Assembly: GCF_900105675.1 (NCBI RefSeq)
Contig: NZ_LT629786.1
Location: forward strand, 3,596,001 to 3,660,000
Length of the DNA stretch: 64,000 nt
Direction of reading: 5' to 3'
DNA from: Pseudomonas synxantha
GTDB lineage: Bacteria > Pseudomonadota > Gammaproteobacteria > Pseudomonadales > Pseudomonadaceae
A program made the position numbers and the translations under genes. This document shows, in pieces, positions 50,424 through 60,500 of this stretch. The notes below the pieces were generated by a model. That model did no database searches, had not been told where the DNA came from, and saw only the letters and a program-made list of their open reading frames with translations. Numbering within the stretch: the first letter of the stretch is position 1; each line of letters begins with the position of its first letter.

Positions 50424-52163
50424 ATGCGTTCCGCTCTGCGTGCCGGCATGACATTGATCATCACATTGTTGCTTTTCCTGGCCTTCAATTTGGTCTGGCT
50501 ACCCAAGTTACCGGATATTCGCTGGGACTTCTCACAACAAAAAATCCATACTTTATCGCCAGCGACAAGGCAACTGCTCACAACACTTGAAAGCCCGGTG
50601 GACTTATATTATTTCAATTCGAAGGTCCCTCAAAAAAGCCATGCATTGAAACGTTATAGCCAGCGTGTGGAAGACCTGCTCAAGGCGTTCGAAAAAGCGG
50701 CCAATAACAAGATCAGCCTGCACATCATTAACCCCGCCCCGTTTTCTGAAGATGCCTATAAAGCCAGCTTGTTTGGCCTCGACGACACCCGCGGGTTCAT
50801 TGGCCTCATCGGCACACGTGCCGGCCAAGGCGCACAACGCATTGAAACGTTCAACCCCGACACTGAGTCGTTGCTCGAGTATGAAATCAGCCATCTGATC
50901 TATAAGTTAATGTACCCCGAACGTCCCACTGTCGGCCTGTTGTCGGGGTTGCCCTTGGCTGCACCTGCCGCAAACTTATTGGAGCAAATGCGCACGCACT
51001 TCAATCTGGTAGAGCTGGCACCGACCCTCACTCAAGTGCCGGCGTCGCTAGGCACATTGATGGTGGTACAGCCGTATGCCTTACCGGAGAAGGCTCTGTA
51101 TGCGATTGAACAATCTGTATTGAGGGGCACCAAACTGATGGTTTTTATCGACCCTGTGAGCGAGATCGGGGCCAACGCCGGCTCGGCAAATGTCCGGTTG
51201 AATGCACTGCTCACCGCTTGGGGCATACAGATGCCCGCAGACAAGCTGCTGGTGGACAACCTGTATGCTTCGTCGGCCAAGCCTGGCCCTGGGATGCCCA
51301 CGGTATTGCACCCGGCGAGGCTCCAACTTCCACGTCGGGCAATGGCCGCAGACGATGTCAGCACCTGGAAATTGAACTCCGTGACCGTGTCGAGCAGCGG
51401 CGCACTCTCCCGTGCCGCAAAGAGCAATACCGTCTTCACCCCGCTGCTACAAAGTTCACCACAGTCCTCATTATTGGACGCGGCGCGGTTTGCATCGTCG
51501 ACGGCGTTCGACGCCCTCGTTGAGGAAGCCTCCACGTCGGGGCAGCGCCATGTGATCGCCGCTCGCCTTGAAGGGCCCGCCTATTCGGCATTTCCCGACG
51601 GTTTAAAGGGGCAGCCGCCCGGCTTGCAAAAGGCGAAACACATCCAACTAGTGGTCGTAGCCGACACCGACCTGCTGTCGGACACTGTCAGCAATGCCCA
51701 CCCCAACAACAACGCGCTGTTTGTATTGAACACACTGGATAACCTGGCGGCTCCCGAAGCGCTCCGGCGCATTCGAGCCCGCGTCATGACGCAACCCCTG
51801 CACAGGCTGGAGCCTATGCGCGAAGCCGCCGCACAGGCTTATCGGCAAAGCGCAGGTGAGTTGGAGCGACGACTTGAGCACACCGAACACGCCTGGCAAC
51901 GGCTGAATCCACCAGCAACAAGTCTTGGCACCCAGGCGGTGGACACCAATACCCAGTTGCAGGCTCTCAACAAGGAACGCCTGCGCCTGCCCATTGAGTT
52001 GCATACGCTGAAGGTCCAGGCCTATGCGTCGCTGCATCGATTCGAACACACATTGAAATGGCTGATGGTCGCCCCGATGCCACTCTTGTTGTGCCTGACT
52101 GCCTGGGTGCTTTTTCTATACCAACGGCGACGGCAAACAGCCGCGATGACGGCCGCCTGCTGA
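50424..52163 (+). CDS. GldG-like ABC-associated membrane protein
   Basis: This is a 579-residue protein with an N-terminal TM helix (about 8-26) and a large extracytoplasmic part. The latter is of the ABC_transp_aux/GldG family (opening QKIHTLSPATRQLLTTLESPVDLYYFNSK, later GLLSGLPLAAPAANLLEQM, VFIDPVSEIGANAG, VVVADTDLLSD and NALFVLNTLDNLAAPEALRRIRAR). A coiled coil (about 470-525) and a C-terminal TM (about 545-567) follow. In Bacteroidetes GldG works with GldA and GldF in gliding; in proteobacteria such operons have no known role. AAGGA lies 9 bases before ATG. Confidence 0.88.
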   Translation: MRSALRAGMTLIITLLLFLAFNLVWLPKLPDIRWDFSQQKIHTLSPATRQLLTTLESPVDLYYFNSKVPQKSHALKRYSQRVEDLLKAFEKAANNKISLHIINPAPFSEDAYKASLFGLDDTRGFIGLIGTRAGQGAQRIETFNPDTESLLEYEISHLIYKLMYPERPTVGLLSGLPLAAPAANLLEQMRTHFNLVELAPTLTQVPASLGTLMVVQPYALPEKALYAIEQSVLRGTKLMVFIDPVSEIGANAGSANVRLNALLTAWGIQMPADKLLVDNLYASSAKPGPGMPTVLHPARLQLPRRAMAADDVSTWKLNSVTVSSSGALSRAAKSNTVFTPLLQSSPQSSLLDAARFASSTAFDALVEEASTSGQRHVIAARLEGPAYSAFPDGLKGQPPGLQKAKHIQLVVVADTDLLSDTVSNAHPNNNALFVLNTLDNLAAPEALRRIRARVMTQPLHRLEPMREAAAQAYRQSAGELERRLEHTEHAWQRLNPPATSLGTQAVDTNTQLQALNKERLRLPIELHTLKVQAYASLHRFEHTLKWLMVAPMPLLLCLTAWVLFLYQRRRQTAAMTAAC

Positions 52164-52167
52164 GCGC

Positions 52168-52476
52168 TCAGCGACGAGCGATCAGCCCTTGCCGGGCAAT
52201 GCGCGTCAACTGACGGATCACCTCGTCGGCTTCGCCGGCGTTGGGCGCCTGGATGACCGCCAGATCGAAGCTGTTATTGGCAAAACGAGCCAAGGAATCG
52301 CCGTCTTCGACAAACTGAATCAGGAATGCCGAAGGCCGGCCGCTACGACGTGGCCAGCCGTCCAGGTAACGCAGCAGCGTTGGCTGGTGTTTACCACCCA
52401 GGAGTATTTTCGGGTTGCGCTGAGTCAGGGCTGCGGTGATCGGAGCCAGGCGTATGAGAGGGCGTAGTGCATTCAT
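52168..52476 (-). CDS. hypothetical protein
   Basis: This is a 102-residue protein of unknown function. Basic N-terminal residues are followed by ILLGGKHQPTLLRYLDGWPRRSG and then a Rossmann-like stretch AFLIQFVEDGDSLARFANNSFDLAVIQAP, ending in EADEVIRQLTRIARQGLIARR. It could be a truncated methyltransferase-like fold without a visible SAM motif. It is convergent with the GldG-like gene (5 bases apart). An ATG 7 codons earlier is in frame but lacks support. Confidence 0.65.
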   Translation of the reverse strand: MNALRPLIRLAPITAALTQRNPKILLGGKHQPTLLRYLDGWPRRSGRPSAFLIQFVEDGDSLARFANNSFDLAVIQAPNAGEADEVIRQLTRIARQGLIARR

Positions 52477-52691
52477 CGTGTCGTGTCTCTGCCTCAAAAG
52501 TCTGCGGGCAGGTGAGAGGCAACACCGAACCAGCGCTTTAGCGGTATTTCGAAGTGTTCCCTATGTGAGGGATCATACTTCTGTCGGGCTGCATTGAGTC
52601 CCAGTGGCGCCCCGCAATTAGCTGTTTAAATCGGCGCATGAGCAGCATCCTAGAGAAGCCGGTGGGGCAGTGTCAAGAATCCTGCGCAATG

Positions 52692-52717
52692 AAAAGGCCC
52701 GCACATGCGGGCCTTTT
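52692..52717. terminator. intrinsic terminator downstream of doxX
   Basis: AAAAGGCCCGC and GCGGGCCTTTT pair around a 4-base loop. It lies just past the end of the DoxX gene, which reads on the minus strand, and its minus-strand form also ends in a T-run. The rest of the gap 52477-52735 shows no gene. Confidence 0.9.
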
Positions 52718-52735
52718 CCGTAGCTTGTGAAGCGA

Positions 52736-53170
52736 TCAGTTAGCGATTGCGCGGTCGACCGAGAGCTTACCGGCGCCTTCCAGCAACACAGCCAGCGAGC
52801 CGCCGAGCAGGGCCAGCGCGAACTCATAACCGTTGTTGGCCATGAACAGACCGTTATGGATGTGCACCGAGAAAATCGCCACCAGGGTCAGGAAGGTCAA
52901 GCCCAGTGCCGCAGGACGCGCAAGCAAGCCGATGATCAACGCCAGCCCGGCGAAGAACTCGGTACCGCCCGACAACACCGCCATCAGGGTGCCCGGCGCC
53001 AGACCGATGCTTTCCATCCACTGTGCAGTACCGGCCAGGCCACCGCCGCCAAACCAGCCGAACAGCTTTTGCGAACCGTGGGCGGCAAAAATGATGCCGA
53101 CGAAAATGCGCAGAATAGTCAGGCCGTAACCGGCGCGGGTGGACAGAAGACGGGTAATCATAGGGCTCAT
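52736..53170 (-). CDS. DoxX family membrane protein
   Basis: This is a 144-residue protein with four TM helices. Its hallmarks are GLTILRIFVGIIFAAHGSQKLFGWFGGGG and TEFFAGLALIIGLLARPAALGLTFLTLVAIF. DoxX proteins (related to the small subunit of thiosulfate:quinone oxidoreductase) sit in the inner membrane; many are implicated in quinone- or redox-linked stress responses. ATG 53170 has AAGGA 8 bases upstream; the 20 upstream in-frame codons are not likely translated. Its downstream terminator is at 52692. Confidence 0.92.
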   Translation of the reverse strand: MSPMITRLLSTRAGYGLTILRIFVGIIFAAHGSQKLFGWFGGGGLAGTAQWMESIGLAPGTLMAVLSGGTEFFAGLALIIGLLARPAALGLTFLTLVAIFSVHIHNGLFMANNGYEFALALLGGSLAVLLEGAGKLSVDRAIAN

Positions 53171-53274
53171 GTAATAAATCCTTTTCCAGGTAGGGGTTTG
53201 GTTGGCCGCTATATTAATCAGTTTAAGCAATGATAAAAGCCGAAAAATTGCCTAATCAATATCAATAAATTCGA

Positions 53275-54696
53275 TTATTTGCGCGAGGCAATTTTCGGCG
53301 CTGGCGGTTCAAGGGACTCTCGCTCCCGATCGAACGCCAAGTAATACTTATTGACGCTATTAACATAGCTGACGCCGCCCATTCCAACCTGCTCCATGGC
53401 AATGCGTTCAACCTGGAAGAACCACTGGTTGGGGTTGAGCCCGCGGCGCTTGGCCTCGGTGCGCATGCCCTGTACGCGCTCCGGCCCCATATTGTACGCC
53501 GCCAGCACAAAGGCCATGCGCTCGCGCTCGTTGAGCTTGGGGCTGGAGAAAAACTTGCGGCGGATCATCGCCAGGTAACGCGCCCCGGCCTGCACGTTGC
53601 TGTCGAGACTCTCGATATTGTTCACCCCTACCCGCTGCGCCGCCGAAGGTGTGATCTGCATCAGGCCGGTCGGGCCGCCACTGTTGCGGGCGCCCGGGTC
53701 CAGGGACGATTCCTTGTACGCCAGTGCCGCCAGGTTCAACCAGTCCATGCCTTGCTCACGCGCATGTTTTTGCAGGACCGGGCGCAGTTTTTCCAGGCGT
53801 TGGCGGTCGGCGCGCGCAAGCGGATTGCGCACCTGATAGAGGCGTCGATAGATACGCTGGAACGCCACGTCCTGGTCGGAAGGCGTTCGATAGGTCTTGA
53901 GAAACCGATCAATGCTGGCACGCAGCATCGACGCGTCCTGGCGCACGAACCAGAACTCGTCGCCCGGTTCGCTGATCACGACCTGCTTGTCAAAGCGCAA
54001 CTTGGGCAGGATTTTCGACCAGCGCTCGGCAATCGGCTTTTCAACGATAGTCAGGTGAAAGATCCCGGCCTGGACCATCTCCAGCACATCCTCTACCGCC
54101 AGGCTCGGATCGACCCATTCCACCTTCACGGGCGGGCGCTTGTGCAGGGCCAGTTTCTGATTGACCTGGCTGATGGCATCCGCCGCCGCACTGCCAGTGG
54201 TCAGCGTCAGTGTACGACCAGACAACTGCTCCAAGCGGGTGAACCGTCGCTCTCCCTTGACGCCGACCAGCCACAACGGCACGCCACTGGCAATCGGCTC
54301 GCTGGCACTGATCTTGTGTACGGCCTTCACATCCAGCAACTCACCGGGAGCCACCAAGTCGCCTTCGCCACGGGCCAACGCGCCGAGTAATTGGTCCTTG
54401 GCCTTGGGGATGATCTTGAGGTTGATTTCTTGCCCATCGCGAGCATGGCCGTTGAGGTATTGCTCGAAGGCGCGCAATCGATGGTATTCGACACCGATGG
54501 ACTGGCCCTGCACTTCACCGGAACTGTTGCGGCTCTGGTTGACCAACACCCGCAGGGTGCGACTGGAACGAATTTGCGCCAGGTCACGCACCTTGCCGGG
54601 CTTGGTCACTTCCAGCGGCCCGTCCAGACGCGCGACCGCCGCCATGGGCAGCAGCAACGTCAGGCACAACACAAGCAACGCCGAGGGTCGGATCAT
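53275..54696 (-). CDS. MltF-like membrane/periplasmic lytic transglycosylase
   Basis: This is a 473-residue protein with a signal peptide (residues 1-23, no lipobox). An SBP_bac_3-like domain (about 40-270) and a C-terminal SLT domain (about 300-440) follow; the SLT domain has AYKESSLDPGARNSGGPTGLMQITP, carrying the catalytic Glu in the ES motif. It is expected to cleave peptidoglycan glycan strands to 1,6-anhydro products, with the N-terminal domain binding a muropeptide ligand. P. aeruginosa has two MltF-type enzymes (MltF and MltF2/PA2865); position suggests the latter. It is divergent from tatD. Confidence 0.9.
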   Translation of the reverse strand: MIRPSALLVLCLTLLLPMAAVARLDGPLEVTKPGKVRDLAQIRSSRTLRVLVNQSRNSSGEVQGQSIGVEYHRLRAFEQYLNGHARDGQEINLKIIPKAKDQLLGALARGEGDLVAPGELLDVKAVHKISASEPIASGVPLWLVGVKGERRFTRLEQLSGRTLTLTTGSAAADAISQVNQKLALHKRPPVKVEWVDPSLAVEDVLEMVQAGIFHLTIVEKPIAERWSKILPKLRFDKQVVISEPGDEFWFVRQDASMLRASIDRFLKTYRTPSDQDVAFQRIYRRLYQVRNPLARADRQRLEKLRPVLQKHAREQGMDWLNLAALAYKESSLDPGARNSGGPTGLMQITPSAAQRVGVNNIESLDSNVQAGARYLAMIRRKFFSSPKLNERERMAFVLAAYNMGPERVQGMRTEAKRRGLNPNQWFFQVERIAMEQVGMGGVSYVNSVNKYYLAFDRERESLEPPAPKIASRK

Positions 54697-54932
54697 CCGC
54701 TCTCCGGAAAGAATACTGGCCAGCGTCTTCGCGAATAACGAAGTGCTGGAGGTCAGAAACAGAGCGCTTTAAGCGCTGGCAAGGCGCGCAACGGCGGCAC
54801 AGTGACGGGCAACAGCCCAACCACAATGTCGCTTGTGACGTTCAAAGACAGCGATAACGCGTTGTAGTTCTTGGTTTTTCTTATAAATCTACAGCTCTGA
54901 TATGCTTTCCGGCCGCAGGCGGAGATAGCACC

Positions 54933-55739
54933 ATGCAACTCATTGATATTGGCGTCAACCTGACCAACCCCAGTTTCGACGAGAGGCACCAGGCCGTTCT
55001 CGAGCGCGCCTACGCCGCCGACGTGCAGCAATTGGTGCTGACCGGCACCAGCATCGAGGGCAGCGAACAGGCGCTGGAGCTGTGTGTAAAGCTCGATGAA
55101 AGCGGCCAACGCCTGTTCAGTACTGCCGGTATCCACCCTCACTCCGCCAGCGATTGGAATGGCGACAGCGCCCGACGCCTGCGTGGCTTGCTCGGTGAAA
55201 GCCGGGTGCGGGCGGTGGGTGAATGCGGGCTGGATTTCAACCGGGATTTCTCCCCTCGCCCACAGCAGGAAAAAGTTCTAGAAGAACACCTGGCCCTGGC
55301 CAGCGAGCTGAAACTACCGGTATTTCTCCACGAACGCGACGCCAACCAACGCCTGCTGGAGATCCTCAAGGATTACCGCGACCACCTGCCCGCCGCAGTG
55401 GTGCATTGCTTCACCGGCGAACAAGCGGCGCTGTTCAGTTACCTGGACCTCGACCTGCATATTGGCATTACCGGCTGGATCTGCGATGAGCGCCGTGGGA
55501 CGCACCTGCATCCACTGGTCAGGGAAATTCCCCGGGGCCGTCTGATGTTGGAAAGCGACGCTCCGTACCTGCTACCACGCACTCTGCGCCCCAAACCAAA
55601 GAATGGCCGCAATGAACCGGCGTACTTGCCTGAGGTATTGCGCGAGGTTGCCCTGCACCGCAACGAAACCATGCAAGACCTGGCAGCCCATAGCACCGCT
55701 TGCGCCCGCGCCTTTTTCGGCTTGCCTGCCGTGGAGTGA
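54933..55739 (+). CDS. tatD: TatD-family metal-dependent DNase
   Basis: This is a 268-residue TIM-barrel hydrolase of the TatD/YjjV family. The metal ligands are [27 protein letters not shown] and [10 protein letters not shown]. It has 3'-5' exonuclease/DNase activity in E. coli and protects against peroxide-induced DNA damage. GGAG lies 8 bases before the ATG. An extended -10 TGATATGCT lies about 40 bases upstream, giving it its own promoter. It is followed about 95 bases later by a chemoreceptor gene in the same direction, as in PAO1 PA2866-PA2867. Confidence 0.92.
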   Translation: MQLIDIGVNLTNPSFDERHQAVLERAYAADVQQLVLTGTSIEGSEQALELCVKLDESGQRLFSTAGIHPHSASDWNGDSARRLRGLLGESRVRAVGECGLDFNRDFSPRPQQEKVLEEHLALASELKLPVFLHERDANQRLLEILKDYRDHLPAAVVHCFTGEQAALFSYLDLDLHIGITGWICDERRGTHLHPLVREIPRGRLMLESDAPYLLPRTLRPKPKNGRNEPAYLPEVLREVALHRNETMQDLAAHSTACARAFFGLPAVE

Positions 55740-55834
55740 TGCGGCCCATTGACCCACGTCAAAACTCATCTCCTGAGTAGCGGCACAATAATGGCACCTT
55801 GCCAATGCTGTTTCCGCTATCAGAGAAAACCTTC

Positions 55835-57316
55835 ATGGGTGCCTGGATTAGCAATATCTCGCTCAAGTACAAGTTCTGGGCCGTCAATGCGGTCGCCTTC
55901 GTTACCACTCTGCTGTTGGTGCTGTACGCCGTGCAGCTTGAACAACAGGCGCGCAGCCATGCGTCCCAGGCATCGGCCCAGGCCCAGGGGCGATTGCTCA
56001 GCGCGTGGCCAGCCGACAAAGTCCTGCCCACCGGCGAGCATTGGCTAACCTATGCCCATGGGCAGAGCCCACAATTGGCCGACTTTGATCTGTCAGACTT
56101 GAGCACTGCCAGCGGTTGGGTCGAGCTCAATCACATGCCGTTGTTCGGCAAAAACCCACTGATAGGCGCCGAGGTGATCAGCCGCGCCGACGGTCAACAC
56201 GTCGCCGTGCTGGCTTACGCGCCGAGCCTGAGCCAAGTGTTCAGTGAACGCTTCGCCAACTACGCCGTCGCCGTGGCCATCCTCATGCTGGCCATGCTCG
56301 GAGCCTCGCAGCTGTTGATTCGTTTCCTGCTCAGCCAACTCAACACCCTCAAGGACGTAATGCTGCACGTTGAAAAAACCGGTGACCTGTCGGCTCGCGT
56401 GCCGTTGGCCTGCAAGGATGAAGTCGGCCAGATGGCCAGTGCGTTCAACGCCATGCAAGCCGGCTACCAGCGCGTGGTCAATACCGTGGCACGCACCGCC
56501 CGGCAACTGGATGACGGCGCCGCCCGCTTGGCCAGCAGCATGAACGAGGTACAGCACGGCATGCTCGGCCAGCAGAGCGAAACCGACCAGGCCGCCACCG
56601 CCATCAATGAGATGACCGCCACTGTCCACCATATCGCCCAGCACGCTGGCGCCACCCGCGACTTGTCCCAGACCGCCGATACCCTAGCCGGCAGCGGCCA
56701 GGACGTGGTCACCCGGGTACAGCGTTCAATTGCCGGGCTGTCCACTGGCGTGCAACAAACCGCCGAGATGATCCAGAAACTCGCCGAAGACAGTCAGAAA
56801 ATCAACGGCGTGGTCGGGGTGATCCACAGCATCGCCGAACAGACCAACCTGCTCGCCCTCAACGCCGCCATCGAAGCCGCCCGCGCCGGAGATATGGGCC
56901 GAGGGTTTGCAGTGGTCGCCGACGAGGTGCGTAGCCTGGCCAAGCGCGTGCAAAACTCCACCGACGAAATCACCCGCATGGTCTCGGCGCTGCAGGCCGG
57001 CACCCGCGATGCGGTGGACTTCATGCAGGAAAGCTCATTCAAGGCTGACGACTGTGTGCAACAAGCCCTGGAAGCCGGCGCCGCACTGGCTGAAATCACC
57101 GGTGCCGTGGCACAGATGCGCGAGAGCAACACCCAGATTGCCGTGGCCGCCGAGCAGCAAAGCCACGTCGCCGAAGAGATGAACCGCGCCGTGGTAAGCA
57201 TTCGCGATGTGACCGAAAACACCGTCCAGCAGACCGTGGCGTCGGCGACTACCAGCAACGAACTGGCGACATTGGCTGGGGAGTTGAGCAAGGCGATTGG
57301 GCAACTGAAGCTGTAA
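55835..57316 (+). CDS. methyl-accepting chemotaxis protein
   Basis: This 493-residue transmembrane chemoreceptor has TM1 (about 16-36), a periplasmic sensor of about 110 residues (of the small dCache/4HB-like size), TM2 (about 148-168) and a HAMP ([20 protein letters not shown]). The long coiled-coil signalling domain carries the hairpin tip [20 protein letters not shown] and [16 protein letters not shown]. Adaptation sites in [19 protein letters not shown] are visible. There is no C-terminal CheB/CheR pentapeptide. ATG 55835 starts at the cytoplasmic N-tail. The ligand is unknown. Confidence 0.93.
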   Translation: MGAWISNISLKYKFWAVNAVAFVTTLLLVLYAVQLEQQARSHASQASAQAQGRLLSAWPADKVLPTGEHWLTYAHGQSPQLADFDLSDLSTASGWVELNHMPLFGKNPLIGAEVISRADGQHVAVLAYAPSLSQVFSERFANYAVAVAILMLAMLGASQLLIRFLLSQLNTLKDVMLHVEKTGDLSARVPLACKDEVGQMASAFNAMQAGYQRVVNTVARTARQLDDGAARLASSMNEVQHGMLGQQSETDQAATAINEMTATVHHIAQHAGATRDLSQTADTLAGSGQDVVTRVQRSIAGLSTGVQQTAEMIQKLAEDSQKINGVVGVIHSIAEQTNLLALNAAIEAARAGDMGRGFAVVADEVRSLAKRVQNSTDEITRMVSALQAGTRDAVDFMQESSFKADDCVQQALEAGAALAEITGAVAQMRESNTQIAVAAEQQSHVAEEMNRAVVSIRDVTENTVQQTVASATTSNELATLAGELSKAIGQLKL

Positions 57317-57438
57317 GCCTTTTTCACCTGTAATCCGATTCCTACCGCCAAGTCTCGGTTTACCTGAAGTTAAGGCGAAACTTCCTCGCCACCCCCGCGA
57401 ATAACGCCGACTTCTTTTACCTAAGAACCCCTGCAAAG

Positions 57439-57484
57439 TCCCTCGCCTGATCAAACAGTGCGAGGGATTGCAGATGTTTTTTTT
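57439..57484 (+). terminator. possible terminator after chemoreceptor
   Basis: TCCCTCGC and GCGAGGGA pair around a 13-base loop, followed 9 bases later by an eight-T run. The gap between stem and T-run is large, so this is weaker than the other terminators. It precedes the RHS gene by about 30 bases. The rest of 57317-57514 shows no gene. Confidence 0.45.
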
Positions 57485-57514
57485 CGTTACAGTCCTGGTT
57501 GACAGGACTGGCTC

Positions 57515-60500
57515 TTGATTCCGGTGATCGCTGGCTTTGTGCTGGCGCCCATGGATCCCAAGGCCCCGGACGTCAGTCGCGTTTTAGCCGATTTTCGCAC
57601 CTGCCTGAACACCTTCGATGAGTGGGCCGCCAGCCTGTTGAGTGGCTCGGCACTGACTGTGGAGCAGGTGTTCAAGGTTGGGGAAGACGTCGCACTGGTC
57701 GCGCCGGCTTCTTCCGATAAACCCAGCCGTACCGTCGCTCAATGCAAAGCCCAGGGTGGGTTGACCCTGGTGCATCTGTTTGAAAGTACCCGGTTTGTAC
57801 CCATCGGCAACACCCAAGTGGAACTGCAAGCCCTGGCTCGAGATGGCAGCCCAGTCGGCGCGCCGCTTCATCGGACCATCGGCCCCAGCGGCATCCTCGA
57901 AGTCAACGACTGTACCCGCGACCAGCAATACCAAATTACCTTTTACCCCAATGTCTCCAAGGATCACGTCAAGGCGCTGTATGCCTCCTACACGTCAGTG
58001 ATTGCCGGGTTGGAAGCTGATCTGCGTAAACAGTGGGACGAGCATTTCCAGCTTCAATGGGCCGACTTTGTCAAAGCGCCAGCCTATCAACGCAGTGGTA
58101 TGCAGGGCATGGCCTTTGCTACCGGGCTCGGCAAGGCGCTCTACAACCTGTGGGACAACATCACCGAGCTGTATGACCTGCTCGCGAACGTCAAATCCAA
58201 CAGCGAAAAGTTGCTGAAGTACCTCTCCCAGGCCGAGCTGGATGCGCTGCTCGCGCTGGGCAAAGACACGTTGGCCAAGGGATTGCTGGTGCTCAGCGAT
58301 GAGCCGCTGTTGTTTATCTACGTGGCAGCGGTGGTGGCCTGGATACGGATGCTGCCGCCGCCCGAAATGTACGAGCTGCTGGGTGAAATCACCGGCGAAG
58401 TGTTGATCAATTTGCTGCTGATCTGGGCGACGCGGGGTATTGGCGTACAGCTGCGGCTGGGTGCGCAGGTGCTGAGTGGCGTCAAGTCCGGGCGGGTGCG
58501 GGCGCTGTTGGAGTTGCTGGCCAAGCAGGTGGCGGGGCCGCGGTTGGACACGCATGTTGAGGCCGCCAAGCCTGTGTTGCTTAGCAGTTCGGCGACACCG
58601 GTCAAGGCCGTGCCGGTGGTGCCGTTGAAGGCCGGCGACACGCTGGTTTCGAACTCGGTGCCGGTGGTTCGCAACAAGACTCGGCAGACGGTATTGGTCC
58701 GGCAGGAGCATGTGGATGATGCGCCTGCCGTGGCTTCCAATCCGAAGGGAGATGCGGCGGCGCCAGCGGACAAGACGGTCACCAACGGCTGCCCGGTGTC
58801 GATGGTCACCGGGGAGGAATTGCTTACCCTTACCGATGGTGCGCTGGACGGGATCTTGCCGTTTGAGTGGGCGCGGCTGTATCGCACCAGTGCGGTGGAT
58901 GTGGATTGCGGTTTGGGGTTTGGCTGGAGTCATGCGCTGGCGCACAGGCTTTGTGTGTCGGGCGATTCGGTGGTGTGGACGGACCATGAGAATCGCTCGA
59001 CTACCCTGCCCTTGCCCACGGCTGCTCGACCGGCGATCACCAACAGCCTGGCCGAAGCGGCGATCTACCTGGGCTCGGCGCCTGATGAACTGGTGCTGGC
59101 TCAGGCGTCACGGTTCTATCACTTTCGCGACGGTGTGCTGACGGCGATCAGTGATGCGTATGACAACCGCCTGCGCATTTGCCGTGATCATTCCGGGCGA
59201 ATTGAGCGGTTGGATAACGGCGCTGGTCGCTCACTGTTGCTGCGCTATGAGCTGGATCGCATCGTCGCGGTGGATTACCAGGTTCATCGCGCCAAAGACC
59301 GTGGGCCCTACGTCTGGGAGACCGAGCAGAACGTCGTTTCCTACGCCTATGACGAAGACGGACGACTGGTTTGCGCGACCAATGCCGTCGGGGAAAGCGA
59401 GCGTTATCGGTACGACGATCAGCACGTCATTGTCGAGCGGCAGTTGGCCGGTGGGGCGAGTTTCTTCTGGGCGTGGGAAGGCTCTGGCAAGGCGGCGCGT
59501 TGCGTCCGGCATTGGGCGAGTTTTTCGCAGATGGACACGCGTTATGCCTGGGGGGATGACGGCCGTGTCACCGTGCACAACGCCGATGGTAGCCAGGAAG
59601 TGTATGTCCACGATGAACGGGCGCGGTTGGTACAACGCATCGATCCGGATGGCGCCCAACATTTCAAATCCTACGATAAAAAAGGCCGACTGACCGTCGA
59701 GCAAGATCCGCTGGGGGCGGTGACCGCCTATCAGTACGACGAAGCCGGACGCTTGGTGGCGTTGTTTCCGGGGGATGACGAGCCAACGTCCTACGAGCAT
59801 GACAGCGGTTTCGTACGGGTTGTCAGGCGTGGCGAGGCGGTCTGGAAATATGAGCGTAATGACCGGGGCGATGTTACGCGCAGGACCGATCCTGACGGGC
59901 AGGTCACGGACTACAGCTACAACAAACGTGGGCAACTGACCGGGGTTTGGTATCCCGATCACAGCTGTCATCGGCTGGTATGGAACGAACGTGGGCAGTT
60001 GCTTGAGGAGCAATTGCCCACTGGCGGGATCAAGCGTTATCGCTATGACGATCTAGGGCGGCAGGTTGCGCGTGAGGATGAGCATGGCGCGCAGACTCTT
60101 TATGAATGGGACGCCGTAGGACGTCTGCTGAAACTGACCCAGCCCGGCGGCGCTTGCCGGGAATTGAGCTACAACCCCTACGGCAAAATCATCGCCGAGC
60201 GCGATGAACTCGGCCACGTCACCCGCTACGAATACGAAGGCGGCCTGCACCTGATCAGTCGCCGCATCAATGCCGACGGCACCCAGGTCCACTACCGCTA
60301 CGACAACGCCCGGCTGTTGCTCACCGAGATCGAAAACGAAGTCGGCGAAACCTACCAGCTCACCTATCACCCCAACGGCCTGCTCCAACAGGAAACCGGC
60401 TTCGACGGCCAGCGCACCGCCTACGCCTACGACCTCAACGGCAACCTGCAGGAAAAGACCGAATACGGCGACGACGGCAGTCAGCTCACTACCCGTTATG

